From JAXDBV01 sp034678415 (GTDB lineage Bacteria > Bacteroidota > Bacteroidia > Bacteroidales > VadinHA17): a stretch of 10,795 nucleotides of DNA. The stretch lies in NCBI GenBank assembly GCA_034678415.1, contig JAXDBV010000265.1, positions 1-10,795 on the forward strand, read 5' to 3'. Made by a program: the position numbers and the translations under genes. The notes beneath the pieces were generated by a model. That model was not told the origin of the DNA. It did not search any database and worked only from the letters and a program-made list of their open reading frames with translations. Positions 1-7,702 of this stretch are shown piece after piece. Every line of letters begins with the position of its first letter. Position 1 is the stretch's first letter.

Positions 1-1889
1 ACCCATGCCGGATGGTCAGAGGGCAGCTGGTAGTCCAGATTAAAATGCTTCAGCACATGGATCAGCTCTCCGGTATTTCCGGCCTTTGTGTAAGGAACCT
101 CCAGCAAGGAGTCGGCTGCAGCATAAACTTCATGCATATTCAGGCTGGTGGCAAACACCTTGTCAGCAACCTCCTTGAACACAGGACCGGCCACCACATT
201 GCCATAATACACGGAGTTGGATGGTGAACTCACCACAACCATGCAGGAATAACGGGGGTCATCGGCAGGGAAGTAACCCACGAAGGAAGCCTGGTAGCTC
301 ACCCCCGAGGTCATGCGGTAACCGTGCTTGGATTGTGCAATCTGCGCTGTACCCGTCTTACCGGCGATGCCATAAACACTGTTCTTCAGGTTCTTTGCCG
401 TACCCCTTTGGACGACACCCTTGAGCATCTCATGAGTTTTCCTGATGGTGGACTGTGAGCAGATGGATGATATCAACACCTCCGTGTCAAAGCGTTTAAT
501 GGTGGAACCCCGGTACTGCAGTTCACGCACGAACCGTGGTTTCATCATCTTACCGCCGTTGGCAATGGCATTATAAAATGTGAGTATCTGCAGGGGCGTG
601 AGACGTACCTCATACCCGTGGGAGATCATTGGGAGGGAGATACCCGACCAGTACTTGTCCCCTGGATATTTGATCTCGGGCTTGCCTTCACCCTTTATTT
701 CCAGCTGAAGAGATTTGTTCAGGCCCATCTTGTATAACCCGTCGATAAATTTTTCTTCCTTCCCCCTGAAATGCTCGTAGATAATTTTTGCCACCCCCAC
801 GTTCGAAGATACCTCGAGTACTTCTTTCACCGGAATGCGGCCATACCCTTCCTCTTCCGTGTCCCTGATGATCTTATCGTATATTTTGAATTTGCCCTTA
901 CCCGTATCTACCGTGTCATCGAGGTCGATCACTCCTTCTTCAAGGGCGACCATAAGAGCAGGGATTTTGAACGTGGATCCGGGTTCCGTACTTTCACCAA
1001 TGGCATAATTGTAGAGTTCCCTGTACTCGCCGTCTGAATCTCTTTCCAGGTTCACGATGGCTTTAATATCACCGGTCTTCACCTCCATGAGGACCGCGCA
1101 GCCGTGGTGGGCGTTATGTTTTTTCAGTTGTCGCTCCAGTGCGCTTTCTGCCACATCCTGGATCGTAATATCGATGGTAGTGACCACGTCGGCCCCGTCA
1201 CGGGGTTCAATCTCATTGGCATCGTTCACGGGCATCCACACATTCCCCGAGAGGCGTTGCATCAGTCTGAGGCCTGTCACACCTCGAAGGTATTCATCAT
1301 AGGCCCCTTCAATACCAACCACATTACCCAGGGAGTCTTTTGTCAGGTAACCAATTGTACGCGATGCCAGGTTCTGATGAGGCTTGATCCTCATATTATC
1401 CTGGACATAGATGAATCCTCCCCGGTTCCTGCCGTGCCTGAAAATGGGAAACTTCTTCAGCTCTTTCAGCTTGGCATACGGCACGTCCCTTTTGATCAGG
1501 TAATACCTGTCCCCTTTTCTCCAGGCATTCATCAGTTCTTTTCTGTACTCCCTTGATGATTTATTTCTGAAGAGTGAAGCAAGGCAGATTGAGAGGGAAT
1601 CGACACCTGCGAGGAAGCGTTTCTCGGTCAGCCCCCGTGCCCTGAAATCCATCCGTATCTCATAATATGGCACCGATATGGCGAGCACACGGTCATTGGC
1701 TGCAAGGATATCCCCCCTGTTGGGTTCAATAATGATATCCCTGAGACTCTGTTCCCTGGCCCTGGCCTGGTAGACCGATGCCCTGAAGACCTGCAGGTAG
1801 AGGATCTTGCCAATGATCAGCAAGGCAGCCAGCAGCATGGCAAAGTATACCAGACCAATACGCCATTGTATGTCACTCTTGATGGACAT
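1..1889 (-). CDS. ftsI: FtsI-type penicillin-binding protein (peptidoglycan transpeptidase), C-terminus cut by window edge
   Basis: Class B penicillin-binding protein that cross-links septal peptidoglycan during division; it would sit in the inner membrane with its catalytic part in the periplasm. The reading frame is open from the ATG at 1889 to the window edge, giving 629 complete codons. Seen: one N-terminal membrane segment at about residues 11-30 (LVYFAMLLAALLIIGKI), a dimerisation-type region from about 45 (EPNRGDILA), then the three transpeptidase motifs in order: SxxK as S305-T-F-K308, SxN as S361-S-N363, and KTG at 511-513. After the transpeptidase domain, a linker with VPYTKAGNTG at about 598 resembles the segment before the C-terminal PASTA domain of Bacteroidota FtsI, so the PASTA part is probably outside the window. 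The gene starts 6 bases after the FtsL-like gene, as the fourth gene of the mraZ operon. FtsI versus a SpoVD-like name rests on context; the PBP family is certain. Confidence 0.95.
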   Translation of the reverse strand, partial: MSIKSDIQWRIGLVYFAMLLAALLIIGKILYLQVFRASVYQARAREQSLRDIIIEPNRGDILAANDRVLAISVPYYEIRMDFRARGLTEKRFLAGVDSLSICLASLFRNKSSREYRKELMNAWRKGDRYYLIKRDVPYAKLKELKKFPIFRHGRNRGGFIYVQDNMRIKPHQNLASRTIGYLTKDSLGNVVGIEGAYDEYLRGVTGLRLMQRLSGNVWMPVNDANEIEPRDGADVVTTIDITIQDVAESALERQLKKHNAHHGCAVLMEVKTGDIKAIVNLERDSDGEYRELYNYAIGESTEPGSTFKIPALMVALEEGVIDLDDTVDTGKGKFKIYDKIIRDTEEEGYGRIPVKEVLEVSSNVGVAKIIYEHFRGKEEKFIDGLYKMGLNKSLQLEIKGEGKPEIKYPGDKYWSGISLPMISHGYEVRLTPLQILTFYNAIANGGKMMKPRFVRELQYRGSTIKRFDTEVLISSICSQSTIRKTHEMLKGVVQRGTAKNLKNSVYGIAGKTGTAQIAQSKHGYRMTSGVSYQASFVGYFPADDPRYSCMVVVSSPSNSVYYGNVVAGPVFKEVADKVFATSLNMHEVYAAADSLLEVPYTKAGNTGELIHVLKHFNLDYQLPSDHPAW

Positions 1890-1895
1890 GACGGT

Positions 1896-2267
1896 TCAGT
1901 CCCTTAGTTTTTTAGGTGGAACAACCGATTCTTCCAGGTCGAGACCGTTCTTCCGCATCAGCCTGATGACTTCCGACTGCTTGTTCAGCCGGTTGTATTC
2001 AGAGGCGATGGATATGGCCTCGGCACGCAGTTCATGCAGCTGATTCTGAAGCCGGTCGGTTTGCCTTACGACCCTTTCGGCATGGTACCTGTTGGCAATG
2101 TAAACGATGGCAAGAGCCGTGAGGAACAATACAAACGGAAGCTGTTTAACCACGGCATCCCTGACCAGCAGGGTACCATCAAGGATATCCTTTACCGAAT
2201 GAATACCCGGGGTTCTTACATTGTCTTTCTCCCCCTCTGGCACTGATGATTTCTTTTTCTCTTCCAT
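1896..2267 (-). CDS. ftsL: FtsL-like cell division protein
   Basis: Small bitopic membrane protein of 123 residues, expected to act in the divisome next to FtsI. Seen: a charged cytoplasmic N-terminus (MEEKKK), a single hydrophobic segment at about 43-58 (LPFVLFLTALAIVYIA), then a periplasmic stretch at about 62-105 with heptad-like spacing (RQTDRLQNQLHELRAEA), suggesting a coiled coil. This layout is typical of FtsL. The sequence itself is too divergent to be diagnostic, so the call depends heavily on position: between rsmH (2 bases away) and ftsI (6 bases away), exactly where ftsL sits in dcw clusters. The tight spacing implies translational coupling. The C-terminal tail is short and basic (PPKKLRD). 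Confidence 0.85.
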   Translation of the reverse strand: MEEKKKSSVPEGEKDNVRTPGIHSVKDILDGTLLVRDAVVKQLPFVLFLTALAIVYIANRYHAERVVRQTDRLQNQLHELRAEAISIASEYNRLNKQSEVIRLMRKNGLDLEESVVPPKKLRD

Positions 2268-2269
2268 GA

Positions 2270-3178
2270 TCAGGAATTATCTTTATTTCTCTCGGCTATC
2301 CTGAGCTTGGCGCTTCGCGCCCTGGGATTCTTTGCGATTTCATCCGGCCGGGGAACCATTACTTTGCGGTGGATTTGCCGGAAGGGTACCTGGTAATGAC
2401 CATAAAGGTCCTTCTCAACTGTCCCCGCGAAATTTCCCGACCGGATGAGATGTTTCACCATCCTGTCCTCCAGGGAGTGATAGGTTATCACCACCAGCCT
2501 CCCGCCAGGTTTGAGCAGCTGTACGGAATGGAGGAGGAGATCCTTCAGGCTCCCCATCTCATCATTTACCTCAATGCGCAAGGCCTGGAATACCTTAGAC
2601 AGGTACTTGTTCTCCTGCTGACGGGGAATACAGCTCCTGATCACCTCTATGAACTGACCGGTATCGATGATCTCACGCTGTTTCCGGTACTCCACGATCT
2701 CACTGACCAGCCTTGCAGCATTAGCCACTTCACCGTATTCCCTGAAGATCCTGACCAGTTCCTCCCCGCTGTACCTGTTCAGTACATCGCGGGCTGTCTT
2801 CGGCGCGAAGGGATTCATCCTCATATCAAGCATGGAGGATATCCGGTACGAGAATCCTCTGCCAGGGTCGTCAAACTGGTGTGAGGAGACTCCGAGATCA
2901 GCGAGGATACCGTCCACCTGTTTCACCCCGTGATACCTCAGGAAGTTATCCAGGTACCGGAAATTGTGCCTGATGAATACAAACCGCTTATCCCTGATCA
3001 GGTTGCGTTCAGCATCTGGATCCTGATCAAAGGCGAACAGACGTCCGGACCGAATTCTCCTGAGAATCTCCCTGGAATGACCTCCGCTGCCAAAGGTGGC
3101 GTCGACAAAAATCCCGTCAGTTTTAATATTCAGGCCTTCAACGCTTTCATGTAAAAGAACCGGAGTATGATACTTCAT
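2270..3178 (-). CDS. rsmH: 16S rRNA (cytosine(1402)-N(4))-methyltransferase RsmH
   Basis: S-adenosylmethionine-dependent enzyme that methylates N4 of C1402 in the decoding centre of 16S rRNA; also known as MraW. The product is 302 residues, the usual size for the family. Seen: the conserved N-terminus HTPVLLHESVEGL, the SAM-binding motif DATFGSGGHS at 26-35, the acidic SAM contact region FAFDQDP at about 48-54, the family signature DLGVSSHQFD at 94-103 followed by GRGFSYR and LDMRM, and the late motif TYHSLEDRMVK. The start ATG shares one base with the TAA stop of mraZ (position 3178), which indicates translational coupling and supports this start. It lies in the usual order mraZ-rsmH-ftsL-ftsI. 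Confidence 0.97.
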   Translation of the reverse strand: MKYHTPVLLHESVEGLNIKTDGIFVDATFGSGGHSREILRRIRSGRLFAFDQDPDAERNLIRDKRFVFIRHNFRYLDNFLRYHGVKQVDGILADLGVSSHQFDDPGRGFSYRISSMLDMRMNPFAPKTARDVLNRYSGEELVRIFREYGEVANAARLVSEIVEYRKQREIIDTGQFIEVIRSCIPRQQENKYLSKVFQALRIEVNDEMGSLKDLLLHSVQLLKPGGRLVVITYHSLEDRMVKHLIRSGNFAGTVEKDLYGHYQVPFRQIHRKVMVPRPDEIAKNPRARSAKLRIAERNKDNS

Positions 3179-3651
3179 TATTGTTCCTGGTCATTCAGGT
3201 TTCCACCCATGATTTTTTCTGCCAACCGTGCAAACTCATCCTGATCTGCCTCCGAACGGTCATATACTTCCCTTGGCCATATCTCAATCTTGCTGTCCTG
3301 ACCGGCCAGTACCACTTCTTTTCCTATCCCCACTTCATCCAGCAGTCGTTTTGGTATGAGCACTCTGTTGCTGCCGTCAAGAATCAGCTCCGCTGCACCC
3401 CTGTAAAAATTCCTTAGAAAGCGGTTGTGTTCCTTCTTATATGGATTGATCGTTGCGCGGATGATCCTGTTCTGCCGCTCCCACTCATTCATCGGGTACA
3501 AAACAAGACACGGCTCGAAGATATCTTTCTTGACCACAAAGGTGTCCTGCGCCTCTTTCGGCATCTGTTTCTTGAAGGCCGACGGCAGCATGATCCTGCC
3601 TTTCGCATCAAGCCTGCATACTATGTCACCGATGAATGTGGCCATTTCCAT
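3178..3651 (-). CDS. mraZ: MraZ transcriptional regulator of the division/cell-wall cluster
   Basis: DNA-binding protein of the MraZ family (two SpoVT/AbrB-like halves, forming rings in characterised members) that controls the dcw operon in several bacteria. The product is 157 residues from the ATG at 3651. A second in-frame ATG at 3645 would give a protein beginning MATFIGD, which looks like the common Bacteroidota N-terminus and may be the true start. Seen: first half with LDAKGRIMLP (D15, R19), second half with LDGSNRVLIP (D92, R96). In the second half the usual glycine before the arginine is an asparagine. It is the first gene of the operon and overlaps rsmH by one base. Four MraZ-type boxes lie 30-64 bases upstream of the start, so autoregulation is likely. 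Confidence 0.96.
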   Translation of the reverse strand: MEMATFIGDIVCRLDAKGRIMLPSAFKKQMPKEAQDTFVVKKDIFEPCLVLYPMNEWERQNRIIRATINPYKKEHNRFLRNFYRGAAELILDGSNRVLIPKRLLDEVGIGKEVVLAGQDSKIEIWPREVYDRSEADQDEFARLAEKIMGGNLNDQEQ

Positions 3652-3662
3652 TTAAAACCATG

Positions 3663-3670
3663 TAAAGTTA
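3663..3670 (-). promoter_or_regulatory. possible -7 element for mraZ operon
   Basis: Read on the minus strand, TAACTTTA matches the Bacteroidota -7 consensus TAnnTTTG at all but the last base. It would give a very short leader before the mraZ start at 3651 or 3645 and would place the MraZ boxes just upstream of and inside the -33 region. I see no clear -33 TTTG at the right distance. Weak; the true promoter may lie further upstream in the AT-rich stretch around 3715-3750. Confidence 0.25.
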
Positions 3671-3680
3671 TAGAAAAAAA

Positions 3681-3715
3681 TCCCACAATTCACCACTTTG
3701 TCCCATTTTTTCCCA
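3681..3715 (-). promoter_or_regulatory. MraZ operator: four TGGGA-type boxes at 10-base spacing
   Basis: On the minus strand, reading towards mraZ, the boxes are TGGGA (3715-3711), TGGGA (3705-3701), TGGTG (3695-3691, degenerate) and TGGGA (3685-3681). Each is followed by a 5-base spacer, so the period is exactly 10 bases. This matches the known MraZ binding site, direct repeats of TGGGN separated by 5 bases, established in E. coli and other bacteria. Position directly upstream of mraZ makes autoregulation of the mraZ-rsmH-ftsL-ftsI operon the natural reading. The array also sits in the shared intergenic region with the divergent acyltransferase genes, about 150 bases from their start, so an effect there is possible but unproven. 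Confidence 0.88.
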
Positions 3716-3814
3716 CTATTGTTAATAATTATTTCCGGTGGGAGTTTATAAGAAGGAGGGGGATATGTCCGGCAGGTTGAAACGAGGTGCGGAATCAGAA
3801 TTCCGGAATTTTAT

Positions 3815-3822
3815 TAATTTTG
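3815..3822 (+). promoter_or_regulatory. possible -7 element for acyltransferase genes
   Basis: TAATTTTG is a full match to the Bacteroidota -7 consensus TAnnTTTG, 40 bases before the ATG at 3863. There is no clear TTTG/TTG at the -33 distance. A 12-base perfect palindrome, AATTCCGGAATT at 3799-3810, falls in the spacer just upstream and could be an operator, though a palindrome of this length is expected a few times by chance in a window of this size. Confidence 0.35.
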
Positions 3823-3862
3823 CCCAGGCATATGTATGTGCGCACATTACTTCAGGTAACAA

Positions 3863-4717
3863 ATGACAAATTCTCAGGGTACTGATAATATTCAACTGAT
3901 TGATGTTGAGAAAGTCATTGCGAACAAGAATCCTCGCCTGCTGGCAGTCTTACCCTCCTTTCTAATTCGCTACCTCAAGCGTATTATTCACCAGGAGGAG
4001 TTGAATAATGCCCTGAGAAAGCATGGACATTTGTATGGAAAGCCGTTCGTTTCCGAAGTGCTGAAGGAGCTGGGGACGCGTTATGAAGTGATCGGTGCCG
4101 GGAACATTCCGAAGAACGGACGGTTCATCTTTTTCTCCAACCATCCGCTGGGCGGGCTTGACGGCCTGATATTCATCCATGAAATAGGTCGATACTTCGA
4201 CGAGGTGAAATTTGTTGTGAACGATCTGCTAATGTTTGTTAAAAACATGGAACCGGTGTTCATACCTGTGAACAAACATGGCCGGCAGAGTGCTGATTAT
4301 GCACGGAGGATTGACGAAGCCTATGCTTCGGATGACCAGATTCTCTATTTCCCTGCCGGTTTATGCTCCAGGAGGAGGAGAGGTGTTATTGAGGATATCC
4401 CGTGGAAAAAGAACTTTCTTGCCAAGGCAATCCGGTATAAGCGTGACCTTATACCGGTACATTTCAGTGGTAGAAACTCCAGTTTCTTTTACAATCTTGC
4501 CAATCTGAGGGTAAGGCTGGGGATAAAATCCAACATCGAAATGGTATTTCTGCCCGATGAGATGTTCAAACAAAAAGACAAGGATATAACACTGCGCATT
4601 GGGAAGCCAATCTCATACGGGGTGTTCGATAACCGGTATAACTTACAACAGTGGACGGATATGTTGAAGAAACATGTGTATTCTCTTGCTGAGAATACTG
4701 ATAAACCTTTCCCATAA
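3863..4717 (+). CDS. glsA: PlsC/OlsA-type O-acyltransferase, probable amino-acid lipid synthesis (GlsA-like)
   Basis: Membrane-associated acyltransferase of the lysophospholipid acyltransferase superfamily, 284 residues. Seen: block I as NHPLGGLD at 93-100, an H-x5-D form found in the OlsA/hemolysin-linked subgroup rather than the usual H-x4-D; block II/III region PVFIPVNKHGRQ at about 131-142 and FPAGLCSRR at 163-171; block IV IPVHFSGRNS at 197-206. The gene is followed after 50 bases by a GNAT-type N-acyltransferase, the arrangement used for amino-acid lipids: the partner N-acylates an amino acid with a 3-hydroxy fatty acid and this enzyme esterifies the 3-hydroxyl. In Bacteroides the pair (GlsB/GlsA) makes glycine lipids; elsewhere OlsB/OlsA makes ornithine lipids. 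The head group cannot be read from sequence, so the symbol is by family and phylum. Upstream is the intergenic region shared with mraZ. Confidence 0.75.
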   Translation: MTNSQGTDNIQLIDVEKVIANKNPRLLAVLPSFLIRYLKRIIHQEELNNALRKHGHLYGKPFVSEVLKELGTRYEVIGAGNIPKNGRFIFFSNHPLGGLDGLIFIHEIGRYFDEVKFVVNDLLMFVKNMEPVFIPVNKHGRQSADYARRIDEAYASDDQILYFPAGLCSRRRRGVIEDIPWKKNFLAKAIRYKRDLIPVHFSGRNSSFFYNLANLRVRLGIKSNIEMVFLPDEMFKQKDKDITLRIGKPISYGVFDNRYNLQQWTDMLKKHVYSLAENTDKPFP

Positions 4718-4767
4718 AAGAGGTGCGGAATAACCGATGATTGTTTAACACCTCAAAAATCATTTCC

Positions 4768-5721
4768 ATGGAACAGATACCGACCCCCATTGACTCGAAT
4801 GTGATTAAAGAAGAGCTCACGCGCGACAAGTTTGTTAGAAAAACGCATTTCGGCGGTAATGAGATTTACATCATTAACCATCTGAATGCCCCGAATGTGA
4901 TGAAGGAGATAGGCCGTTTGCGCGAGATCACCTTCAGACATGCCGGTGCGGGAACAGGAAAAGCCATCGATATTGATGAGTTCGATATCTCGGAACATTG
5001 CTACCAGCAACTCATCGTCTGGGACCCTGATGCCAGGGAAATCCTGGGCGGTTACCGTTTCATCCTCTGTCATGAAAGAAAGCCCGGCTGCCTTAAGCCC
5101 GAATACCTGGCGACCTATGAGATCTTCGATTTCTCGGAGAAATTCATTAATGAATACCTCCCATACACCATTGAACTGGGAAGGTCATTCGTTCAGCCCG
5201 ACTACCAGTCAACCCGCAAAGCCAGAAAAAGCCTGTATGCTCTGGATAACCTGTGGGACGGCTTGGGAGCCCTCGTGGCTGACAATCCCGATGTCCTGTA
5301 TTTCTTCGGAAAGGTAACCATGTACACCCATTTTAATAGAATGGCCCGTAACCTTATCCTTCATTTCCTGTACAAAAACTTCCCCGATCCTGACCACCTG
5401 GTGAAACCAAGAATACCCCTGACGCCGGATACAGATGACGAAGAGATGAAGAGGATATTCACGGGCAGTACCTACAAGGAAAATTACAAGATACTGTCGC
5501 ATAAGGTAAGGGCGCTGGGAGAGACCATACCTCCCCTGATCAATGCATACATGAACCTGTCGCAAACCCTCAGGGTGTTTGGTACATGTCTCAACCCGGG
5601 CTTTGGCGGCGTGGAAGAAACCGCCCTGATGATCCATATACAGGATCTCAATTCCGACAAGGTAGAGCGGTACATCCATTCGTACATCCGTAATAAACAG
5701 GAAGATATCAGGCTTCAGTAA
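4768..5721 (+). CDS. glsB: GNAT-type N-acyltransferase, probable amino-acid lipid synthesis (GlsB/OlsB-like, 'hemolysin' family)
   Basis: Predicted to transfer a 3-hydroxyacyl chain from acyl carrier protein to the amino group of an amino acid, the first step of glycine- or ornithine-lipid synthesis. The product is 317 residues from ATG 4768. An in-frame TTG at 4741 would add 9 residues, and an ATG at 4738 is out of frame and ends after three codons; I prefer 4768 because the added residues look non-conserved, although there is no clear ribosome binding site. Seen: LREITFRHAG at 51-60, the acidic DIDEFD at 68-73, a beta-strand segment LIVWDPDAREILGGYRF, and the hallmark ELGRSFVQPDYQ at 136-147, all typical of the acyl-homoserine-lactone-synthase-like acyltransferases once annotated as hemolysins. 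It follows the PlsC-type gene and its stop overlaps the end of the convergent PurF-like gene by 7 bases. Confidence 0.78.
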   Translation: MEQIPTPIDSNVIKEELTRDKFVRKTHFGGNEIYIINHLNAPNVMKEIGRLREITFRHAGAGTGKAIDIDEFDISEHCYQQLIVWDPDAREILGGYRFILCHERKPGCLKPEYLATYEIFDFSEKFINEYLPYTIELGRSFVQPDYQSTRKARKSLYALDNLWDGLGALVADNPDVLYFFGKVTMYTHFNRMARNLILHFLYKNFPDPDHLVKPRIPLTPDTDDEEMKRIFTGSTYKENYKILSHKVRALGETIPPLINAYMNLSQTLRVFGTCLNPGFGGVEETALMIHIQDLNSDKVERYIHSYIRNKQEDIRLQ

Positions 5722-7616
5722 GACCGACGGTTCCTCTTTTCAATATAATTGATAAAGGAAGTATTCACCACCTTGTTCCCTCCCGGAGTGGGATAGTTGC
5801 CCGTAAAATACCAGTCCCCCGTTGTGTCGGGACATGCCCTGTGCAGGTTTTCAACCGTTTGGTATACCACCTTTATTTCTGCCCTGATATCCTCCGACTT
5901 CAGCATGGATGCTATCTCATCGGATATTTCCTCATCGGTAAATGGTTCATAGATACGTTTCACATGGTTCACCATCCGTTCCTTGGGAAGGTGTTCCTGT
6001 TTCTTGGCATCGCTGTAAACCTCGTTAATAATACCTGTAAGGTTTTTCTTCCCGAGCAGGGCTATGGCCGCATGGAAAGCGATAAACTCGGAAAGCCGGG
6101 TCATGTCGATGCCATAACAGTCAGGATACCGGATCTGTGGCGAGGATGAAACGATAATGATCCGTTTCGGGTTGAGCCGGTCAAGGATATGGATGATGCT
6201 TTTTTTCAACGTGGTACCCCTGACAATGGAATCATCGATCACCACCAGGTTGTCCTTTCCTTCCCGGATGGTGCCGTATGTGATATCATACACATGACCC
6301 ACAAGGTCGTCTCTGCCCTTCTCTTCCGAGATGAATGTTCTGAGTTTAATATCCTTAATGGCGATCTTTTCAATCCTGGGTTTTATGGCCAGCAGCTGTT
6401 CAAGGCTTTTCTCATCCATTTTTCCCTGTACCGAAAGGATCTGTTCCTTCTGAAAGCGGGCAATATACTTCTCAACACCGCTGATCACCCCGTAAAAGGC
6501 AGCTTCCGCGGTATTGGGGATATAGGAAAATACTGTGTTATTCAGGTCGTGATCGACTGCCGCAAGGACGGCCGGTGTGAGCAACTCACCCAGTATTTTC
6601 CGTTCCCTGTAAATTGTCTGATCGCTTCCTCTTGAAAAATAGATCCTCTCGAACGAGCAGGATTTCTTTTCCTGAGGCGTTCTGATCTCTTCCATGCGCA
6701 CCTCTCCTGATTTTCTTATAATCAGTGCAAAGCCAGGCGGCAGCTCTTTCACCTCCTCTTCACGGACATGCAGAACCGTCCTGATCACCGGGCGTTCTGA
6801 GGCCACCACCGCGATCTCATCATCGTGGTAATAAAAACCTGGCCGTATGCCCCATGGATCGCGGTAGGCAAAAGCTTCCCCGTGTCCGAAAACGCCGGCG
6901 ATGACGTACCCTCCGTCCCACCGTCGGCTGGCTTTTCGGAGTATGTCGGCCACATCCATCGTGTCCTCGATCAGCGCCGATATCCCGGAGGTAGGCACTC
7001 CACGCTCCCTGAAACGGTGATAGAGATTTTGGTGCTCATCATCCAGGTAATACCCCACCTTTTCCAGCATGGTCACCGTATCGGTATAGTTGACAGGGTG
7101 CTGGCCTATGTCCAGGAGCACCCCGAACAATTCGTCCACGTTGGTAAGGTTAAAATTTCCGGCCAGGGCCAGGTTCCTCGATCTCCAGTTGTTAATCCTC
7201 AACACCGGATGTACCGATTCAATGTCATTGGCCCCGAAGGTGCCGTATCTCAGATGCCCGAGGTAGAGCTCTCCGGCAAAGGGTAGATGCTCTTTGGCCC
7301 AGAGCGGATCCGACAACAGTCCGTTACTGTTCAGGGAGATATCCTGCAATTCTTTGTTGATCTTACTGAATATCACCTGTATTGGGTTTGTCTTGGTGGT
7401 ACGGTGCCGGAAGAAGAACTGCGCCCCGGGCTTCATATCCAGCTTCAAGGCAATCAGTCCTGCCCCATCCTGCCCCCTGTTGTGCTGTTTCTCCATCAGC
7501 AGGTACATCTTCTGCAAACCATATTGCCAGCTGCCGTATTTCACATGATAGTATTCCAGCGGCTTCAGTAACCGGATCAATGCTATCCCGCATTCATGTC
7601 CGATAAAATCACTCAT
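5715..7616 (-). CDS. PurF-like amidotransferase/phosphoribosyltransferase, enlarged paralogue with intact glutaminase site
   Basis: Homologue of glutamine phosphoribosylpyrophosphate amidotransferase, the first step of purine synthesis, but 633 residues instead of the usual 450-500. Seen: an 8-residue propeptide-like start MSDFIGHE before C9-GIAL, so Cys9 is the likely N-terminal nucleophile after processing; HNRGQDGAG at 45-53; GHLRYGTFG at 120-128 with the glutamine-binding arginine R123; AGNFNLTN at 152-159; DPWGIRP at 253-259; and the PRPP motif VVIDDSIVRGTT at 458-469. About 40 extra residues lie between the nucleophile and R123. The usual pyrophosphate loop PDSG is replaced by IPNTAEAAFYG, and of the Fe-S ligand positions C320, C500 and C595 are present but the final CxxC is not (ACPDTTGDWYFTG). 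It follows another PurF-like gene by 86 bases. It may be a standard PurF variant of the phylum or a specialised paralogue; I leave the symbol blank. Confidence 0.85.
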   Translation of the reverse strand: MSDFIGHECGIALIRLLKPLEYYHVKYGSWQYGLQKMYLLMEKQHNRGQDGAGLIALKLDMKPGAQFFFRHRTTKTNPIQVIFSKINKELQDISLNSNGLLSDPLWAKEHLPFAGELYLGHLRYGTFGANDIESVHPVLRINNWRSRNLALAGNFNLTNVDELFGVLLDIGQHPVNYTDTVTMLEKVGYYLDDEHQNLYHRFRERGVPTSGISALIEDTMDVADILRKASRRWDGGYVIAGVFGHGEAFAYRDPWGIRPGFYYHDDEIAVVASERPVIRTVLHVREEEVKELPPGFALIIRKSGEVRMEEIRTPQEKKSCSFERIYFSRGSDQTIYRERKILGELLTPAVLAAVDHDLNNTVFSYIPNTAEAAFYGVISGVEKYIARFQKEQILSVQGKMDEKSLEQLLAIKPRIEKIAIKDIKLRTFISEEKGRDDLVGHVYDITYGTIREGKDNLVVIDDSIVRGTTLKKSIIHILDRLNPKRIIIVSSSPQIRYPDCYGIDMTRLSEFIAFHAAIALLGKKNLTGIINEVYSDAKKQEHLPKERMVNHVKRIYEPFTDEEISDEIASMLKSEDIRAEIKVVYQTVENLHRACPDTTGDWYFTGNYPTPGGNKVVNTSFINYIEKRNRRSY

Positions 7617-7656
7617 GTCTCACTGATTATTACCCCATAAAAAATACCTGTCTCTT

Positions 7657-7672
7657 CCGGGTACATACCCGG
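7657..7672. other. short inverted repeat between the two PurF-like genes
   Basis: CCGGGT and ACCCGG flank a 4-base centre (ACAT), giving a 6-base GC-rich stem in the 86-base gap between the PurF-like genes. On the transcribed (minus) strand a run of six T follows only about 14 bases after the stem, so it is a poor match to an intrinsic terminator. It could be an attenuating hairpin, an operator or chance. Confidence 0.3.
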
Positions 7673-7702
7673 TACAAAATTACGACAACGAAATGAAAAG
7701 TG

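Noticed and set aside
1104..1556. A 150-residue open frame on the plus strand
   Set aside because: Antisense to the continuous ftsI frame; no recognisable protein.
2369..2884. A 171-residue open frame on the plus strand
   Set aside because: It lies wholly antisense to rsmH, whose identity and frame are firm, and its translation resembles no family; it is a shadow of a real gene.
3784..3795. The 12-mer GAGGTGCGGAAT occurs here and again at 4720-4731, upstream of each acyltransferase gene
   Set aside because: A few 12-base repeats are expected by chance in a window of this size, and the distances to the two start codons differ (about 68 and 37 bases), so a shared regulatory role is not supported.
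4738..4749. ATG followed by two codons and a stop, just before the GNAT acyltransferase
   Set aside because: Considered as a leader peptide or alternative start; too short and out of frame, with no supporting structure.
6189..6635. A 148-residue plus-strand frame, with a 153-residue one at 6825-7286
   Set aside because: Both are antisense to the 633-residue PurF-like gene and show no family features.
7657..7672. Hairpin considered as an intrinsic terminator between the PurF-like genes
   Set aside because: The stem is only 6 bases and no T-run follows directly on the transcribed strand.
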